Part shown: in pieces, positions 20,149 to 30,873 of the stretch
Numbering within the stretch: position 1 is the first letter of the stretch
Layout of the letters: each line of letters opens with the position of its first letter
Assembly (NCBI RefSeq): GCF_000527135.1
Contig: NZ_AZUP01000001.1
Span: forward strand, 1,922,001 to 1,986,000
Source of the DNA: Methyloversatilis discipulorum
GTDB lineage: Bacteria > Pseudomonadota > Gammaproteobacteria > Burkholderiales > Rhodocyclaceae
Direction of reading: 5' to 3'
Length of the DNA stretch: 64,000 nt
Notes under the pieces: generated by a model
Database searches by the model: none
Told to the model about the DNA's origin: nothing
The model's input: only the letters and a program-made list of their open reading frames with translations
Translations under genes and position numbers: made by a program

Positions 20149-20157
20149 TGATATACT
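20149..20157 (+). promoter_or_regulatory. Extended -10 promoter before yajC
   Basis: TGATATACT is an extended -10 element (TGn plus TATACT) with no good -35. It lies 35 bp before the yajC start and could drive yajC-secD-secF separately from queA-tgt. Confidence 0.4.
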
Positions 20158-20192
20158 CGCGAGCTTTCCAATAAGTCCAACCGGAGACCACC

Positions 20193-20519
20193 GTGCTCAT
20201 TTCCCCCGCCTACGCGCAAGCTGCCGGCGCCGCCGACCCCACCGGCGGCATCATGGGCCTGCTGCCCATCGTCCTGATGTTCGTCGTGCTGTGGTTCCTG
20301 ATGATCCGCCCGCAGATGAAGCGCGCCAAGGAACATAAGTCCATGGTCGAAGCGCTGGCCAAGGGCGACGAGGTCGTCACCCAGGGTGGTGTGGCCGGTC
20401 GCATCGTCAAGGTCAGCGACAACTTCATCACCGTCGAACTCGCCCCGAACGTCGAAGTCGCGGTGCAGCGTCAGGCTGTATCGACCGTGCTGCCCAAGGG
20501 CACGCTGAAGGCGCTGTAA
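20193..20519 (+). CDS. yajC: Sec translocon accessory protein YajC
   Basis: A 108-residue inner-membrane protein that joins SecD and SecF in the holotranslocon. One membrane helix (LLPIVLMFVVLWFLMIRPQ, about 22-40) is followed by the family's RPQMKRAKEHKSM and a small soluble domain (GDEVVTQGGVAGRIVKV). Translation starts at GTG, supported by GGAG six bases upstream. secD follows after 63 bp containing a GC-rich hairpin (20534-20555) that may tune readthrough. Confidence 0.96.
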   Translation: MLISPAYAQAAGAADPTGGIMGLLPIVLMFVVLWFLMIRPQMKRAKEHKSMVEALAKGDEVVTQGGVAGRIVKVSDNFITVELAPNVEVAVQRQAVSTVLPKGTLKAL

Positions 20520-20582
20520 GCCATTCCGGCCCGGCCGGTGGCGAGCGCCGCCGGCATTTCCCCTCCTGATTCCCGCCTCGCA

Positions 20583-22433
20583 ATGAACCGCTACCCGCTC
20601 TGGAAAAACGCGCTGGTGATCGTCGCGCTGCTGCTCGGGCTGATCTACACGCTGCCCAACTTCTACGGCGAAGCCCCGGCCGTGCAGGTGTCGACGGCGC
20701 GCACCGGCGTCACCATCGACGCTGAACTGATGTCGCAGGTCGAGAACACGCTCAAGCAGGCGTCCATCGCCCACACCGGCCTGACGCTGGACAACAGCGG
20801 CGTGCGCGTGCGCCTGGCCGATACCGACACCCAGCTGAAGACGCGTGACGTGCTCGAAAAGGCACTGAACCCCGACGCCAACGACGCGCGCTACGTCGTG
20901 GCGCTGAACCTGCTGTCGAAATCGCCGACCTGGCTGCGCTCCTTCGGCGCCCTGCCGATGTACCTCGGCCTCGATCTGCGCGGCGGCGTGCACTTCCTGC
21001 TGCAGGTCGACATGAAGGGCGCGCTCACCAAGCGCGTCGATTCGATGGCCTCGGACCTGCGTACCCAGCTGCGCGAGAAGAACATCCGCCACGGCGGCAT
21101 CAACCGCGAAGGCGACACGCTCGTGCTGCGCTTCCGCGACACCGCCGGTCGCGACGCCGCGCGCGGCACGGTCGAGAGCGTGCTGCCCGACATGGCCTGG
21201 ACGACGAGCGAATCCGGCGCCGACTTCGTGCTGACCGGCCGCATGAAGGAAATCGCCGAGAAGGACATCCGCGAGTCGGCGATCAAGCAGAACATCCTGA
21301 CGCTGCAGAAGCGCGTGAACGAACTGGGCGTGGCCGAACCCATCATCCAGCAGCAGGGGGCGGACCGCATCGTCGTCCAGCTGCCCGGCGTGCAGGACGT
21401 CGCCAAGGCCAAGGATCTGATCGGTCGCACCGCGACGCTGGAAGTGCGCCTGGTCGACCAGGAAGCCATGCTCAGCGGGAATATGGATGGCCTGGAGGTT
21501 TACCCGGAGCGTGCGCGCAACGGCATCGTGACCCAGGTGCCGGTGAAGAAGCAGGTCATCCTGACCGGCGAGCGCTTCGAAACCGCGCAGTCGTCCTTCG
21601 ACGACGCCAACCGCCCGGCGGTCGCAGTGAAGCTCGATTCGACCGGCGGCCGCATCATGCGCACGGTCACCCGCGAAAACCTGAAGAAGATGATGGCCAT
21701 CCTGCTGTTCGAAAAGGGCCGCGGCGAGGCGATTTCGGTCGCCACCATCCAGGGCGAGTTCGGTGACCGCTTCCAGATCACCGGCCAGTTCAGCCCGCAG
21801 GAAACCAACACGCTGGCCATCCTGATCCGTTCCGGTGCGCTGGCCGCACCGATGGACATCATCGAGGAACGCGTGATCGGCCCCTCGCTCGGCGCCGAGA
21901 ACATCGAGAAGGGCTTCAACTCGACGATGTGGGGCTTCCTCGCGATCGCCGTGTTCATGATCGGCTACTACATGGTGTTCGGCTTCATTTCGTCCGCCGC
22001 GCTGGCCGCCAACCTGCTGTTCCTGATCGCGCTGCTGTCGCTGCTGCAGGCCACGCTGACGCTGCCCGGCATCGCCGCCATCGCGCTGACGCTGGGCATG
22101 GCCATCGACGCCAACGTGCTGATCAACGAACGCATCCGCGAAGAACTGCGCAACGGCGTCAGCCCGCAGGCGGCGATCACCGCCGGCTACGAGCGCGCCT
22201 GGGCAACGATTCTCGACTCCAACGTGACCACCATGATCGCCGGCCTGGCGCTGCTCATCTTCGGCTCCGGCCCGGTGCGCGGCTTCGCAGTCGTGCATTG
22301 CCTCGGCATCCTGACCTCGATGTTCAGTGCCGTCGTGGTGTCGCGTGCGCTGGTGAACATGGTCTATGGCCGTGCCCGCAAGCTCGAGAAGCTGTCGATC
22401 GGCACCGTCTGGAAACCGGGCGCAGGCGCCTGA
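20583..22433 (+). CDS. secD: Protein translocase subunit SecD
   Basis: A 616-residue inner-membrane protein that uses the proton gradient to pull exported proteins through SecYEG. The first helix (NALVIVALLLGLIYTLPNF) is followed by a large periplasmic domain with LGLDLRGGVHFLLQVDM, then five helices with GLALTLGMAIDANVLI-type motif (seen as ALTLGMAIDANVLINERIRE). Length matches the family. The ATG at 20583 is chosen by this N-terminus although no clear ribosome site precedes it. secF follows after 27 bp. Confidence 0.97.
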   Translation: MNRYPLWKNALVIVALLLGLIYTLPNFYGEAPAVQVSTARTGVTIDAELMSQVENTLKQASIAHTGLTLDNSGVRVRLADTDTQLKTRDVLEKALNPDANDARYVVALNLLSKSPTWLRSFGALPMYLGLDLRGGVHFLLQVDMKGALTKRVDSMASDLRTQLREKNIRHGGINREGDTLVLRFRDTAGRDAARGTVESVLPDMAWTTSESGADFVLTGRMKEIAEKDIRESAIKQNILTLQKRVNELGVAEPIIQQQGADRIVVQLPGVQDVAKAKDLIGRTATLEVRLVDQEAMLSGNMDGLEVYPERARNGIVTQVPVKKQVILTGERFETAQSSFDDANRPAVAVKLDSTGGRIMRTVTRENLKKMMAILLFEKGRGEAISVATIQGEFGDRFQITGQFSPQETNTLAILIRSGALAAPMDIIEERVIGPSLGAENIEKGFNSTMWGFLAIAVFMIGYYMVFGFISSAALAANLLFLIALLSLLQATLTLPGIAAIALTLGMAIDANVLINERIREELRNGVSPQAAITAGYERAWATILDSNVTTMIAGLALLIFGSGPVRGFAVVHCLGILTSMFSAVVVSRALVNMVYGRARKLEKLSIGTVWKPGAGA

Positions 22434-22460
22434 ACCGAATACAAGGAAAGCTGAACAGCC

Positions 22461-23399
22461 ATGGAATTCTTCCGTATCCGGCGCGACATCCCCTTCATGC
22501 GCCATGCGCTGGTGTTCAACGTCATTTCGCTGGTGACCTTCCTGCTCGCGGTGTTCTTCCTCGCCACGCGCGGCCTGCACCTGTCGGTGGAATTCACCGG
22601 CGGCACGCTGATGGAAGTCGCCTACAGCGAGGCGGCCGATCTGAACGCGGTGCGCAAGTCGCTGACCGACAGCGGCTTCAGCGACCCGCAGGTGCAGAAT
22701 TTCGGCACCGCACGCGACGTGCTGATCCGCCTGCCGCTGGTCAAGGACAGTGACTCGGCCAAGGTGAGCCAGCAGGTGATGGCCACGCTGTCGGCCGGCG
22801 AAGGCGCCAAGCCTGAATTGCGCCGCGTCGAGTACGTCGGCCCGCAGGTCGGCAAGGAACTGGCCGCCGACGGCTCGCTGGCGCTGATGCTGGTGATCAT
22901 CGGCATCATGATCTATCTGGCGATGCGCTTCGAATGGCGCTTCGCGGTGTCGGCCATCATCGCCAACCTGCACGACGTGGTCATCATTCTCGGTTTCTTC
23001 GCCGCCTTCCAGTGGGAATTCTCGCTGCCGGTGCTGGCCGCCGTGCTTGCGGTACTCGGCTATTCGGTGAACGAGTCGGTGGTCGTGTTCGACCGCGTGC
23101 GCGAAGTGTTCCGCAATGCACGCAAGCGCACGATGAGTGTGCCGGAAGTGCTGGACCACGCGATCACCAGCACGATCTCGCGCACCATCATCACCCACGG
23201 TTCGACGCAGATGATGGTGCTGTCCATGCTGCTGTTCGGTGGCGAGGCGCTGCACTACTTCGCAGTCGCGCTGACTATCGGCATCTGCTTCGGCATCTAC
23301 TCCTCGGTGCTGGTCGCCAGCCCGCTGGTCATGTGGCTGGGCGTCAAGCGCGAACAGCTGGCCAAGCCGGTCAAGCAGAAGCAGGAAGCGGTGGTCTGA
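22461..23399 (+). CDS. secF: Protein translocase subunit SecF
   Basis: A 312-residue partner of SecD. Helix 1 (FNVISLVTFLLAVFFLATRG) is followed by the periplasmic domain starting LSVEFTGGTLMEV, then five helices with the conserved LAVLGYSVNESVVVFDRVRE. It forms the SecDF-YajC complex encoded by the three adjacent genes. The operon closes with a bidirectional terminator at 23417-23451. Confidence 0.97.
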   Translation: MEFFRIRRDIPFMRHALVFNVISLVTFLLAVFFLATRGLHLSVEFTGGTLMEVAYSEAADLNAVRKSLTDSGFSDPQVQNFGTARDVLIRLPLVKDSDSAKVSQQVMATLSAGEGAKPELRRVEYVGPQVGKELAADGSLALMLVIIGIMIYLAMRFEWRFAVSAIIANLHDVVIILGFFAAFQWEFSLPVLAAVLAVLGYSVNESVVVFDRVREVFRNARKRTMSVPEVLDHAITSTISRTIITHGSTQMMVLSMLLFGGEALHYFAVALTIGICFGIYSSVLVASPLVMWLGVKREQLAKPVKQKQEAVV

Positions 23400-23416
23400 G
23401 TACGGACCCTGCACCC

Positions 23417-23451
23417 AAAAAGAAACCCGGCCGCGGCCGGGTTTCTTTTTT
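23417..23451. terminator. Bidirectional terminator between secF and the reverse-strand gene
   Basis: AAAAAGAAACCCGGCC pairs with GGCCGGGTTTCTTTTT around a short CG centre. T-runs appear on both strands, so it can end secF and the converging gene at 23467. Confidence 0.9.
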
Positions 23452-23466
23452 GTCTGCCCGCGGCGA

Positions 23467-23787
23467 TCAGGGCTGGGCGAATACCTGCTTCACGCGCAGG
23501 GTCTGGCCGTTGTCGATCAGCGCGATCAGGCGGTCGATATTCGGGTGCTTGCCCGGATTGGCCCGCGCATCGACGGTATGCTCGGCGTAGATGTCCAGCG
23601 CTTGCTTCGCCGCATCGGGCGTGATCGCACCGTGCAGTTGGGCGAGGTGGTTGTAGACCGCCAGCGAGCCGGCCTGGCCGGGCTTGTTCTCGATTGTGGC
23701 GACCACTTCACCGGCCGCGTCCAGAAGCTGCAGCGCCGACAGGTGCGACACGCCGGGCAGCGTCTTCAGGGTTTCCGCAAAACTCAT
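23467..23787 (-). CDS. DUF2322-like protein
   Basis: A 106-residue soluble protein. The segments EVVATIENKPGQAGSLAVYN and AEHTVDARANPGKHPNIDRL look like the DUF2322 family, small proteins of unknown function found in beta- and gammaproteobacteria. That match is from memory of the family. No catalytic motif, signal peptide or membrane helix is visible. It lies 20 bp after purB in the same direction, with GGAG eight bases before its ATG, so it is probably cotranscribed with purB. Confidence 0.75.
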   Translation of the reverse strand: MSFAETLKTLPGVSHLSALQLLDAAGEVVATIENKPGQAGSLAVYNHLAQLHGAITPDAAKQALDIYAEHTVDARANPGKHPNIDRLIALIDNGQTLRVKQVFAQP

Positions 23788-23807
23788 CTTCGTTTCTCCA
23801 CAATCGA

Positions 23808-25933
<2,126 letters not shown>

Positions 25934-25980
25934 GCGACGCCGGTCCGACGCACCACGCGGCCGGACCTCGAAGGCTGTGT

Positions 25981-27135
25981 TCAGGCCGCTGGCGTCGCCC
26001 CGGTGATGATGCCGCCGCCAAGGCACACCTTGCTCTCATAGACCACGACGCTCTGCCCCGGCGTCACCGACCACTGCGGCTCGGCGAACACGATTTCGCA
26101 GCGCGCGGCATCCACCGCGTCGATGCTGCACGGCGCGTCCGGCTGGCGGTAGCGCGTCTTCGCCGCATACACCCAGTGCGTGTGCGGCGGGCGTCCGGAC
26201 ACCCAGGACAGATCGCTCGCCACCAAGCTGCCCGACAGCAGCGCCGGGTGGTCGTGGCCGCGCACGACGTAGAGCACGTTCTTCTCCATGTCCTTGCGCG
26301 CCGAGTACCAGGCCTCGTGCTCGCCCGCGTCGTCCGCCATGCCCTTCAGCCCGCCGATGCCCAGGCCCTTGCGCTGGCCTATCGTGTGATACATCAGGCC
26401 ATCGTGCCGGCCGAGCACGCGTTCGCTGTCCAGATCGCGGATCTCGCCCGGCGTGACCGGCAGATAGCGCTGCAGGAATTCGCGGAACGGCCGCTCGCCG
26501 ACGAAACAGATGCCGGTCGAATCCTTCTTCGCTGCATTCGCCAACCCGGCATCGGCGGCGATGCGGCGCACGTCGCGCTTGTACAGGTGACCGACCGGAA
26601 ACATCGTGCGCGACAGCTGCGCCTGATTCAGCCGGTGCAGGAAATAGCTCTGGTCCTTGGTGCCGTCTTCGCCCTTCAGCAGCTGAAAGCTGCCGTCGAA
26701 TTCCCCAACCTGAGCGCGTACCTGCGCGTAGTGGCCGGTGGCGATGCGGGTCGCACCCAGCTGCATCGCGTGGTCGAGAAAGGCGGTGAACTTGATCTCG
26801 GCATTGCACAGCACGTCCGGATTCGGCGTGCGGCCGGCCTGGTACTCACGCAGGAAGCTGGCGAACACGCGGTCCTTGTACTCGGCCGAGAAGTTGACGA
26901 CCTCCAGTTCCATGCCGATCACATCGGCGGCCGATACGGCATCGATCAGGTCCTGCCGGGTCGAACAGTAGTCGTCGGTGTCGTCGTCTTCCCAGTTCTT
27001 CATGAACAGGCCGACCACCTTGTAGCCGGCCTGCTTCAGCAGCAGCGCCGATACCGACGAATCGACGCCGCCGGACATGCCGACGACGACGGTTTCGCCA
27101 TTTCCGGGTGCAATACCCGCCAGTGCCTCATTCAT
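25981..27135 (-). CDS. mnmA: tRNA-uridine 2-sulfurtransferase
   Basis: A 384-residue enzyme that thiolates U34 of tRNA-Lys, -Glu and -Gln. The ATP pyrophosphatase loop [15 protein letters not shown] is near residue 20. The catalytic Cys pair lies in [12 protein letters not shown] and [12 protein letters not shown]. The MnmA-specific DQSYFLHRL segment is present. The start is placed at ATG 27135, which has a G-run at good distance; an ATG at 27150 directly abuts GGAAGG. Either start overlaps the upstream secreted-protein gene slightly. Confidence 0.97.
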   Translation of the reverse strand: MNEALAGIAPGNGETVVVGMSGGVDSSVSALLLKQAGYKVVGLFMKNWEDDDTDDYCSTRQDLIDAVSAADVIGMELEVVNFSAEYKDRVFASFLREYQAGRTPNPDVLCNAEIKFTAFLDHAMQLGATRIATGHYAQVRAQVGEFDGSFQLLKGEDGTKDQSYFLHRLNQAQLSRTMFPVGHLYKRDVRRIAADAGLANAAKKDSTGICFVGERPFREFLQRYLPVTPGEIRDLDSERVLGRHDGLMYHTIGQRKGLGIGGLKGMADDAGEHEAWYSARKDMEKNVLYVVRGHDHPALLSGSLVASDLSWVSGRPPHTHWVYAAKTRYRQPDAPCSIDAVDAARCEIVFAEPQWSVTPGQSVVVYESKVCLGGGIITGATPAA

Positions 27136-27682
27136 CCGGGTAGCCCCCATCCTTCCATTCTTCGATATCCATCACGACCGCCGGTTCGGCATGGTCGCGA
27201 AACCAGGTGTCGACGGCCCAGCGGCCGCCACCGTCGTTCTGTTCAATTGTCGCGCTGAAGTGCTGCATGATGAGCCAGCTGCGTCGCCGCTCGATGCCGG
27301 CTGCACGGTGGAAGCGCAGCGCGCCCGCCGCCTGCAGCGCTTCCAGCATGCGCTCCGTGGTTTGCGCATGATCGATGCAGTCCATGCGTCCGTAAGCACC
27401 GTCGTCGAGGAAATCGCCTGCGCGGTCGACGTGGATGGGCGACTGTTCGCCGGCCCAGCGGTACATGCGGGCGACGGCGTCCTGCAGCCGCAGACGCTCT
27501 TCCGCCGCATCGGCCGCCAGCAGGAGTTCATTGCGCAGCGACTGCATGTGCGCCTCGCTGTACAGGACGGTCTGCGTCGTCAGGCAGCTGTAGTTGAAGC
27601 AGACGTCGAGGGCGGTCGCGTGATCCGCGCGTGCGACCGTCACGCTCAGCAGCAGCGTCAGCAGACAAGCGGCACGGTGCAT
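27128..27682 (-). CDS. Secreted protein of unknown function
   Basis: A 184-residue protein with a clear Sec signal peptide ([20 protein letters not shown], cut after about residue 20). The mature part is helical and contains [12 protein letters not shown] with two Cys that may form a disulfide, then [17 protein letters not shown] and a C-terminal strand region with [16 protein letters not shown] do not recognise the family. The ATG shares one base with the Nudix-gene stop, and its own stop overlaps mnmA, so Nudix, this protein and mnmA form a tight operon. Confidence 0.75.
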   Translation of the reverse strand: MHRAACLLTLLLSVTVARADHATALDVCFNYSCLTTQTVLYSEAHMQSLRNELLLAADAAEERLRLQDAVARMYRWAGEQSPIHVDRAGDFLDDGAYGRMDCIDHAQTTERMLEALQAAGALRFHRAAGIERRRSWLIMQHFSATIEQNDGGGRWAVDTWFRDHAEPAVVMDIEEWKDGGYPDE

Positions 27683-28137
27683 CAGGAAAAGTGCCGCACG
27701 ACCGTCAGCGGCAGGCGGACGCCGGCCAGCCAGTCCTGCACGCAGGCCCACACCAGCGGACTGCGGTGCCGGGCGCGGCTGGCTTCGATTTCGGCCGGCG
27801 TCATCCAGAGGGCGCGGACGATGCCATCGTCCAGCGCGCGACCGGCGATCTGCTCACCGGCGTCGCCGGCGAAGGCAAAGCGCAGGTAGGTCACCTCACC
27901 GTCCGGCCGCCGCCACTGGTACACGCCGACCAGTTCGCGCGGCACGAAGGGGTGTGCGGTTTCCTCGATGGCCTCGCGTGCGCAGGCATCCACCAGCGAT
28001 TCGCCCTCTTCGAGATGGCCGGCGGGCTGGTTCAGCATGAGTCCGCCGGACGTGTGCTCTTCCACCATCAGGAAGCGGCCGCGGTCTTCCATCAGCGCAG
28101 CCACGGTGACGTTGGGTTTCCAGATACGTTCGCTCAT
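27682..28137 (-). CDS. Nudix hydrolase, NudJ-like
   Basis: A 151-residue cytoplasmic hydrolase of nucleoside or thiamine diphosphate-type compounds. The sequence follows E. coli NudJ closely: KPNVTVAALMED at the start, LNQPAGHLEEGESL, then the Nudix helix with REAIEET and a later YLRFAFAGD. The Nudix box runs from Gly40 to Ala61; Glu55, Glu58 and Glu59 for metal binding are present, but the box's last Gly is Ala61. NudJ acts on HMP-pyrophosphate and nucleoside triphosphates; substrate here is inferred. NudJ genes are commonly beside mnmA, as here. Confidence 0.9.
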   Translation of the reverse strand: MSERIWKPNVTVAALMEDRGRFLMVEEHTSGGLMLNQPAGHLEEGESLVDACAREAIEETAHPFVPRELVGVYQWRRPDGEVTYLRFAFAGDAGEQIAGRALDDGIVRALWMTPAEIEASRARHRSPLVWACVQDWLAGVRLPLTVVRHFS

Positions 28138-28233
28138 GCGGTGATTTTAACGCGGCGGCTACGCCAGGACCGCCGCCGAACGGCCGGCTTCGGCTAAAAT
28201 CATTGGTTTACCGCAATCTCTGGAGTGTTTCCC

Positions 28234-29154
28234 ATGTCGATGGCCGACCGCGACGGTTTTATCTGGTACGACGGCAAGATGGTGCCCTGGCGCGAGGCCA
28301 CCACGCACGTACTGACGCATTCACTGCACTACGGTCTGGCGGTCTTCGAAGGGGTACGCGCCTACAACACGGAAATCGGCACCGCCATCTTCCGTCTCAA
28401 GGAACACACCGACCGGCTGTTCAATTCGGCGCACATCTACATGATGAAGATGCCGTACAGCCGCGAAGAACTGATGGAAGCGCAGCTCGAAGTGGTGCGC
28501 GCCAACAAGCTGGAGTCCTGCTACATCCGCCCGATCGCCTTCTTCGGCTCGGAAAAGATGGGCATTTCGACCCGCGGCGCCTCGGTGCACGTGTCGATCG
28601 CAGCCTGGCCCTGGGGTGCCTACCTCGGTGAGGACGGCCTGAAGCGCGGCATCCGCGTGAAAACCTCGTCCTACTCGCGCCACCACGTCAATGTGTCGAT
28701 GTGCCGCGCCAAGTACTCCGGCACCTACGCCAACTCCATCCTCGCCAATATGGAAGCGACCGAACACGGCTACGACGAAGCGCTGCTGCTTGACGTCGAC
28801 GGTTTCGTCGCCGAGGGTGCGGGCGAAAATCTGTTCGTGATCAAGGACAACAAGATCTACGAACCGGAAATCGCGTCGGCGCTGGTCGGCATCACGCGCG
28901 CGTCGGTGATCGAGATCGCCGCCGAACTGGGTTACCAGGTGGTGTCGAAGCGTCTGACCCGCGACGACATCTACACCGCGGACGAAGCCTTCTTCACCGG
29001 CACCGCCGCCGAAGTGACGCCGATCCGCGAACTCGATGGCCGCATCATCGGCGCCGGCAGCCGCGGCCCGGTCACCGAGAAGATTCAGGCCCGCTTCTTC
29101 GACGTGGTCAACGGCCGTGCGCCGGAGTACCACCGCTGGCTCACCAGGATCTGA
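28234..29154 (+). CDS. ilvE: Branched-chain amino acid aminotransferase
   Basis: A 306-residue PLP enzyme that makes and degrades Leu, Ile and Val by transamination with glutamate. Fold-type IV features are HSLHYGLAVFEGVRAY, the catalytic Lys in MCRAKYSGTYANS and EGAGENLFVIKDNKIY. ITRASVIEIAAELGY and FFTGTAAEVTPIRELD bind phosphate and substrate. GGAG nine bases before ATG 28234 supports that start over the upstream GTG. A strong hairpin follows the stop. Confidence 0.97.
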   Translation: MSMADRDGFIWYDGKMVPWREATTHVLTHSLHYGLAVFEGVRAYNTEIGTAIFRLKEHTDRLFNSAHIYMMKMPYSREELMEAQLEVVRANKLESCYIRPIAFFGSEKMGISTRGASVHVSIAAWPWGAYLGEDGLKRGIRVKTSSYSRHHVNVSMCRAKYSGTYANSILANMEATEHGYDEALLLDVDGFVAEGAGENLFVIKDNKIYEPEIASALVGITRASVIEIAAELGYQVVSKRLTRDDIYTADEAFFTGTAAEVTPIRELDGRIIGAGSRGPVTEKIQARFFDVVNGRAPEYHRWLTRI

Positions 29155-29158
29155 ACCG

Positions 29159-29185
29159 GTGCGCGGCCGACGGCCGCGCACCTTT
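29159..29185 (+). terminator. Hairpin after ilvE
   Basis: GTGCGCGGCCG and CGGCCGCGCAC form an 11-bp perfect stem around a single A, starting four bases after the ilvE stop and followed by CTTTCCC. The T-run is short, so partial readthrough to the next gene is possible. Confidence 0.5.
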
Positions 29186-29234
29186 CCCGTTCCGGGGCGC
29201 CTGCGCGCCCTCCCTCCGTCCGGAGCACACTGAA

Positions 29235-29447
29235 ATGACCCAAGCCGGTAACGATTCCAGCCGCGACCACGCACGCGAAATCGAAGTCAGCGCGAACGAC
29301 CTTCCGCTGCATTGCCCGCTGCCCGGCGCACCGCTGTGGGCGCGCCACCCGCGCGTCTTCCTCGACGTGACCAAGACCGGGCAGGCCGCCTGTCCGTACT
29401 GCGGCACCCGCTACAGCTATCACGGTCCGGCGATCGCCGGCCACTGA
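29235..29447 (+). CDS. Zinc-finger CHCC-type small protein
   Basis: A 70-residue protein. The core has Cys in LHCPLPG, His in WARHPRVFLD, and CPYCGTRYSYHG, giving a Cys-His-Cys-Cys zinc site as in the zf-CHCC family, related to the NDUFS6/NuoS-type accessory fold of complex I. Bacterial members are widespread and of unknown function. It lies 80 bp after ilvE, and the next gene begins 11 bp after its stop. Confidence 0.85.
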   Translation: MTQAGNDSSRDHAREIEVSANDLPLHCPLPGAPLWARHPRVFLDVTKTGQAACPYCGTRYSYHGPAIAGH

Positions 29448-29458
29448 GCGGCGCGCGG

Positions 29459-29890
29459 ATGGAAGTCCAGCGCAAGACCTTCTTCGCCTCGGCCCAGGAG
29501 GCGGAAACCGCCTTCTACGACGCGCGCAACCGCGGCGACATCGAAGGCATGATGGCCGTGTGGGCCGACGAGGACGACATCGTGTGCATCCTCGCCGGCT
29601 GCCAGCGCGCCAGCGGCTATGAGGCTGTGCGCGAAGCCTGGCGGCGCAGCTTCGCGGCTGCGCACGCCGACGTGCGCATCGGCAACGCGCTGGTCATCCA
29701 GGGCGCGCTGCAGGCCATACACAGCGTGCAGGAAACGGTCACCGTGGCGGGCGAGCGCCAGCCGCGGCCGCTGCTGGCGGTGACCAATGTGTACGCGCGC
29801 GGGCCGCTCGGCTGGCATATGGTGCTGCACCACGCTTCGCCGCTGCCGGCCGCGCACGACGTCGGCGACGCGCCGAAGATTCTTCACTGA
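29459..29890 (+). CDS. SnoaL/NTF2-like protein
   Basis: A 143-residue protein with the NTF2-like fold suggested by AETAFYDARNRGDIEGMMAVW at the N-terminus, a strand run with VCILAGCQRASGYEAVREAW, and WHMVLHHASPLP near the end. Many such proteins are small ketosteroid-isomerase relatives; the catalytic role, if any, is unknown. The start is ATG 29459, with only a weak ribosome site. It sits between the zinc-finger gene and the hydrolase gene in the same direction. Confidence 0.8.
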   Translation: MEVQRKTFFASAQEAETAFYDARNRGDIEGMMAVWADEDDIVCILAGCQRASGYEAVREAWRRSFAAAHADVRIGNALVIQGALQAIHSVQETVTVAGERQPRPLLAVTNVYARGPLGWHMVLHHASPLPAAHDVGDAPKILH

Positions 29891-29904
29891 CTCCCGCACC
29901 CGGC

Positions 29905-30867
29905 GTGACCACCCCGCCGTCCTTCCGTCCGGCATCGTGGCTGCCCGGCGGCCACGCACAGACCATCTGGCCGCGCTTCATTCCGCAGGCCATGCCGACG
30001 CTCGTACGCGAACGCCTCGACACGCCGGACGGCGATTTCGTCGACATCGATTGGCTGCCGCAGCAAGCCGGGCAGCCACTGGTGCTGCTGTTTCACGGAC
30101 TCGAAGGCAGTTCCGGCAGTCATTACGCGAAGGCGCTGATGCACGCGCTGGCAGCCCGTGGCTGGAACGGCGCGGTGGTCCATGCGCGCGGCTGTTCTGG
30201 CGAACCGAACAGGCTGCTGCGCGCCTACCACTCCGGCGACAGTGCCGAGCTCGACTGGCTGCTGCCGCGTGTCGTACCGCGCAATGAAGGCCGGCCGGTG
30301 TACGCCGTCGGCGTGTCGCTGGGCGGCAACGTGCTATGCAAATGGCTGGGCGAACAAGGGCAGGCGGCATCGACATGGCTCGCTGCCGCGGCCTCGATCT
30401 GCGCCCCGGTCGATCTGGGCGCCGCCGGTCGCGCGCTCGACCAGGGCTTCAACCGCGTCTACACGCAGTATTTCCTGCGTACGATGAAACCGCGCGCCTT
30501 GCTCAAGGCGCAGCGTTTCCCCGGCCTGCTGGATGAAGCGGCGATCGCCGCCTGCAATTCGATCCGTGCCTTCGACGACGCAGTCACCTCGCAGATCCAC
30601 GGTTTCCGCGACGCCGACGACTACTGGACGCGCTGTGCGTCACGCCCGCTGCTGAAGGCGGTGCGCACGCCGCTGCTGCTGCTGCAGGCACTGAACGACC
30701 CGATGGTACCGGCCTGGTCGCTGGCGGGTCGCGACCAGCTTTCCTCCGACATCAGACCCGAATACACCGCGCAGGGCGGCCACGTCGGCTATGTCAGCGG
30801 CGCCCCGAAAGGGCGACTCGACTGGCTGCCGCAGCGCGTGCTGCACTTTTTCGAGCGCGGCGACTGA
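29905..30867 (+). CDS. YheT-like alpha/beta hydrolase
   Basis: A 320-residue hydrolase of the YheT/EMB-1 family. The oxyanion-side segment LLFHGLEGSSGSHYA is followed by the nucleophile elbow VGVSLGGNVL, with Ser as nucleophile. The acid lies near LLLQALNDPMVP and the His in AQGGHVGYVSG. The opening WLPGGHAQTIWP is a family hallmark. Substrate is unknown. Translation begins at GTG 29905, 14 bp after the previous stop. It converges on the FAD dehydrogenase gene with only six bases between stops. Confidence 0.92.
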   Translation: MTTPPSFRPASWLPGGHAQTIWPRFIPQAMPTLVRERLDTPDGDFVDIDWLPQQAGQPLVLLFHGLEGSSGSHYAKALMHALAARGWNGAVVHARGCSGEPNRLLRAYHSGDSAELDWLLPRVVPRNEGRPVYAVGVSLGGNVLCKWLGEQGQAASTWLAAAASICAPVDLGAAGRALDQGFNRVYTQYFLRTMKPRALLKAQRFPGLLDEAAIAACNSIRAFDDAVTSQIHGFRDADDYWTRCASRPLLKAVRTPLLLLQALNDPMVPAWSLAGRDQLSSDIRPEYTAQGGHVGYVSGAPKGRLDWLPQRVLHFFERGD

Positions 30868-30873
30868 CCCGCA

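Noticed and set aside
20534..20555. Terminator between yajC and secD
   Set aside because: The hairpin has no T-run and the three genes act as one complex; it is at most an attenuating element.
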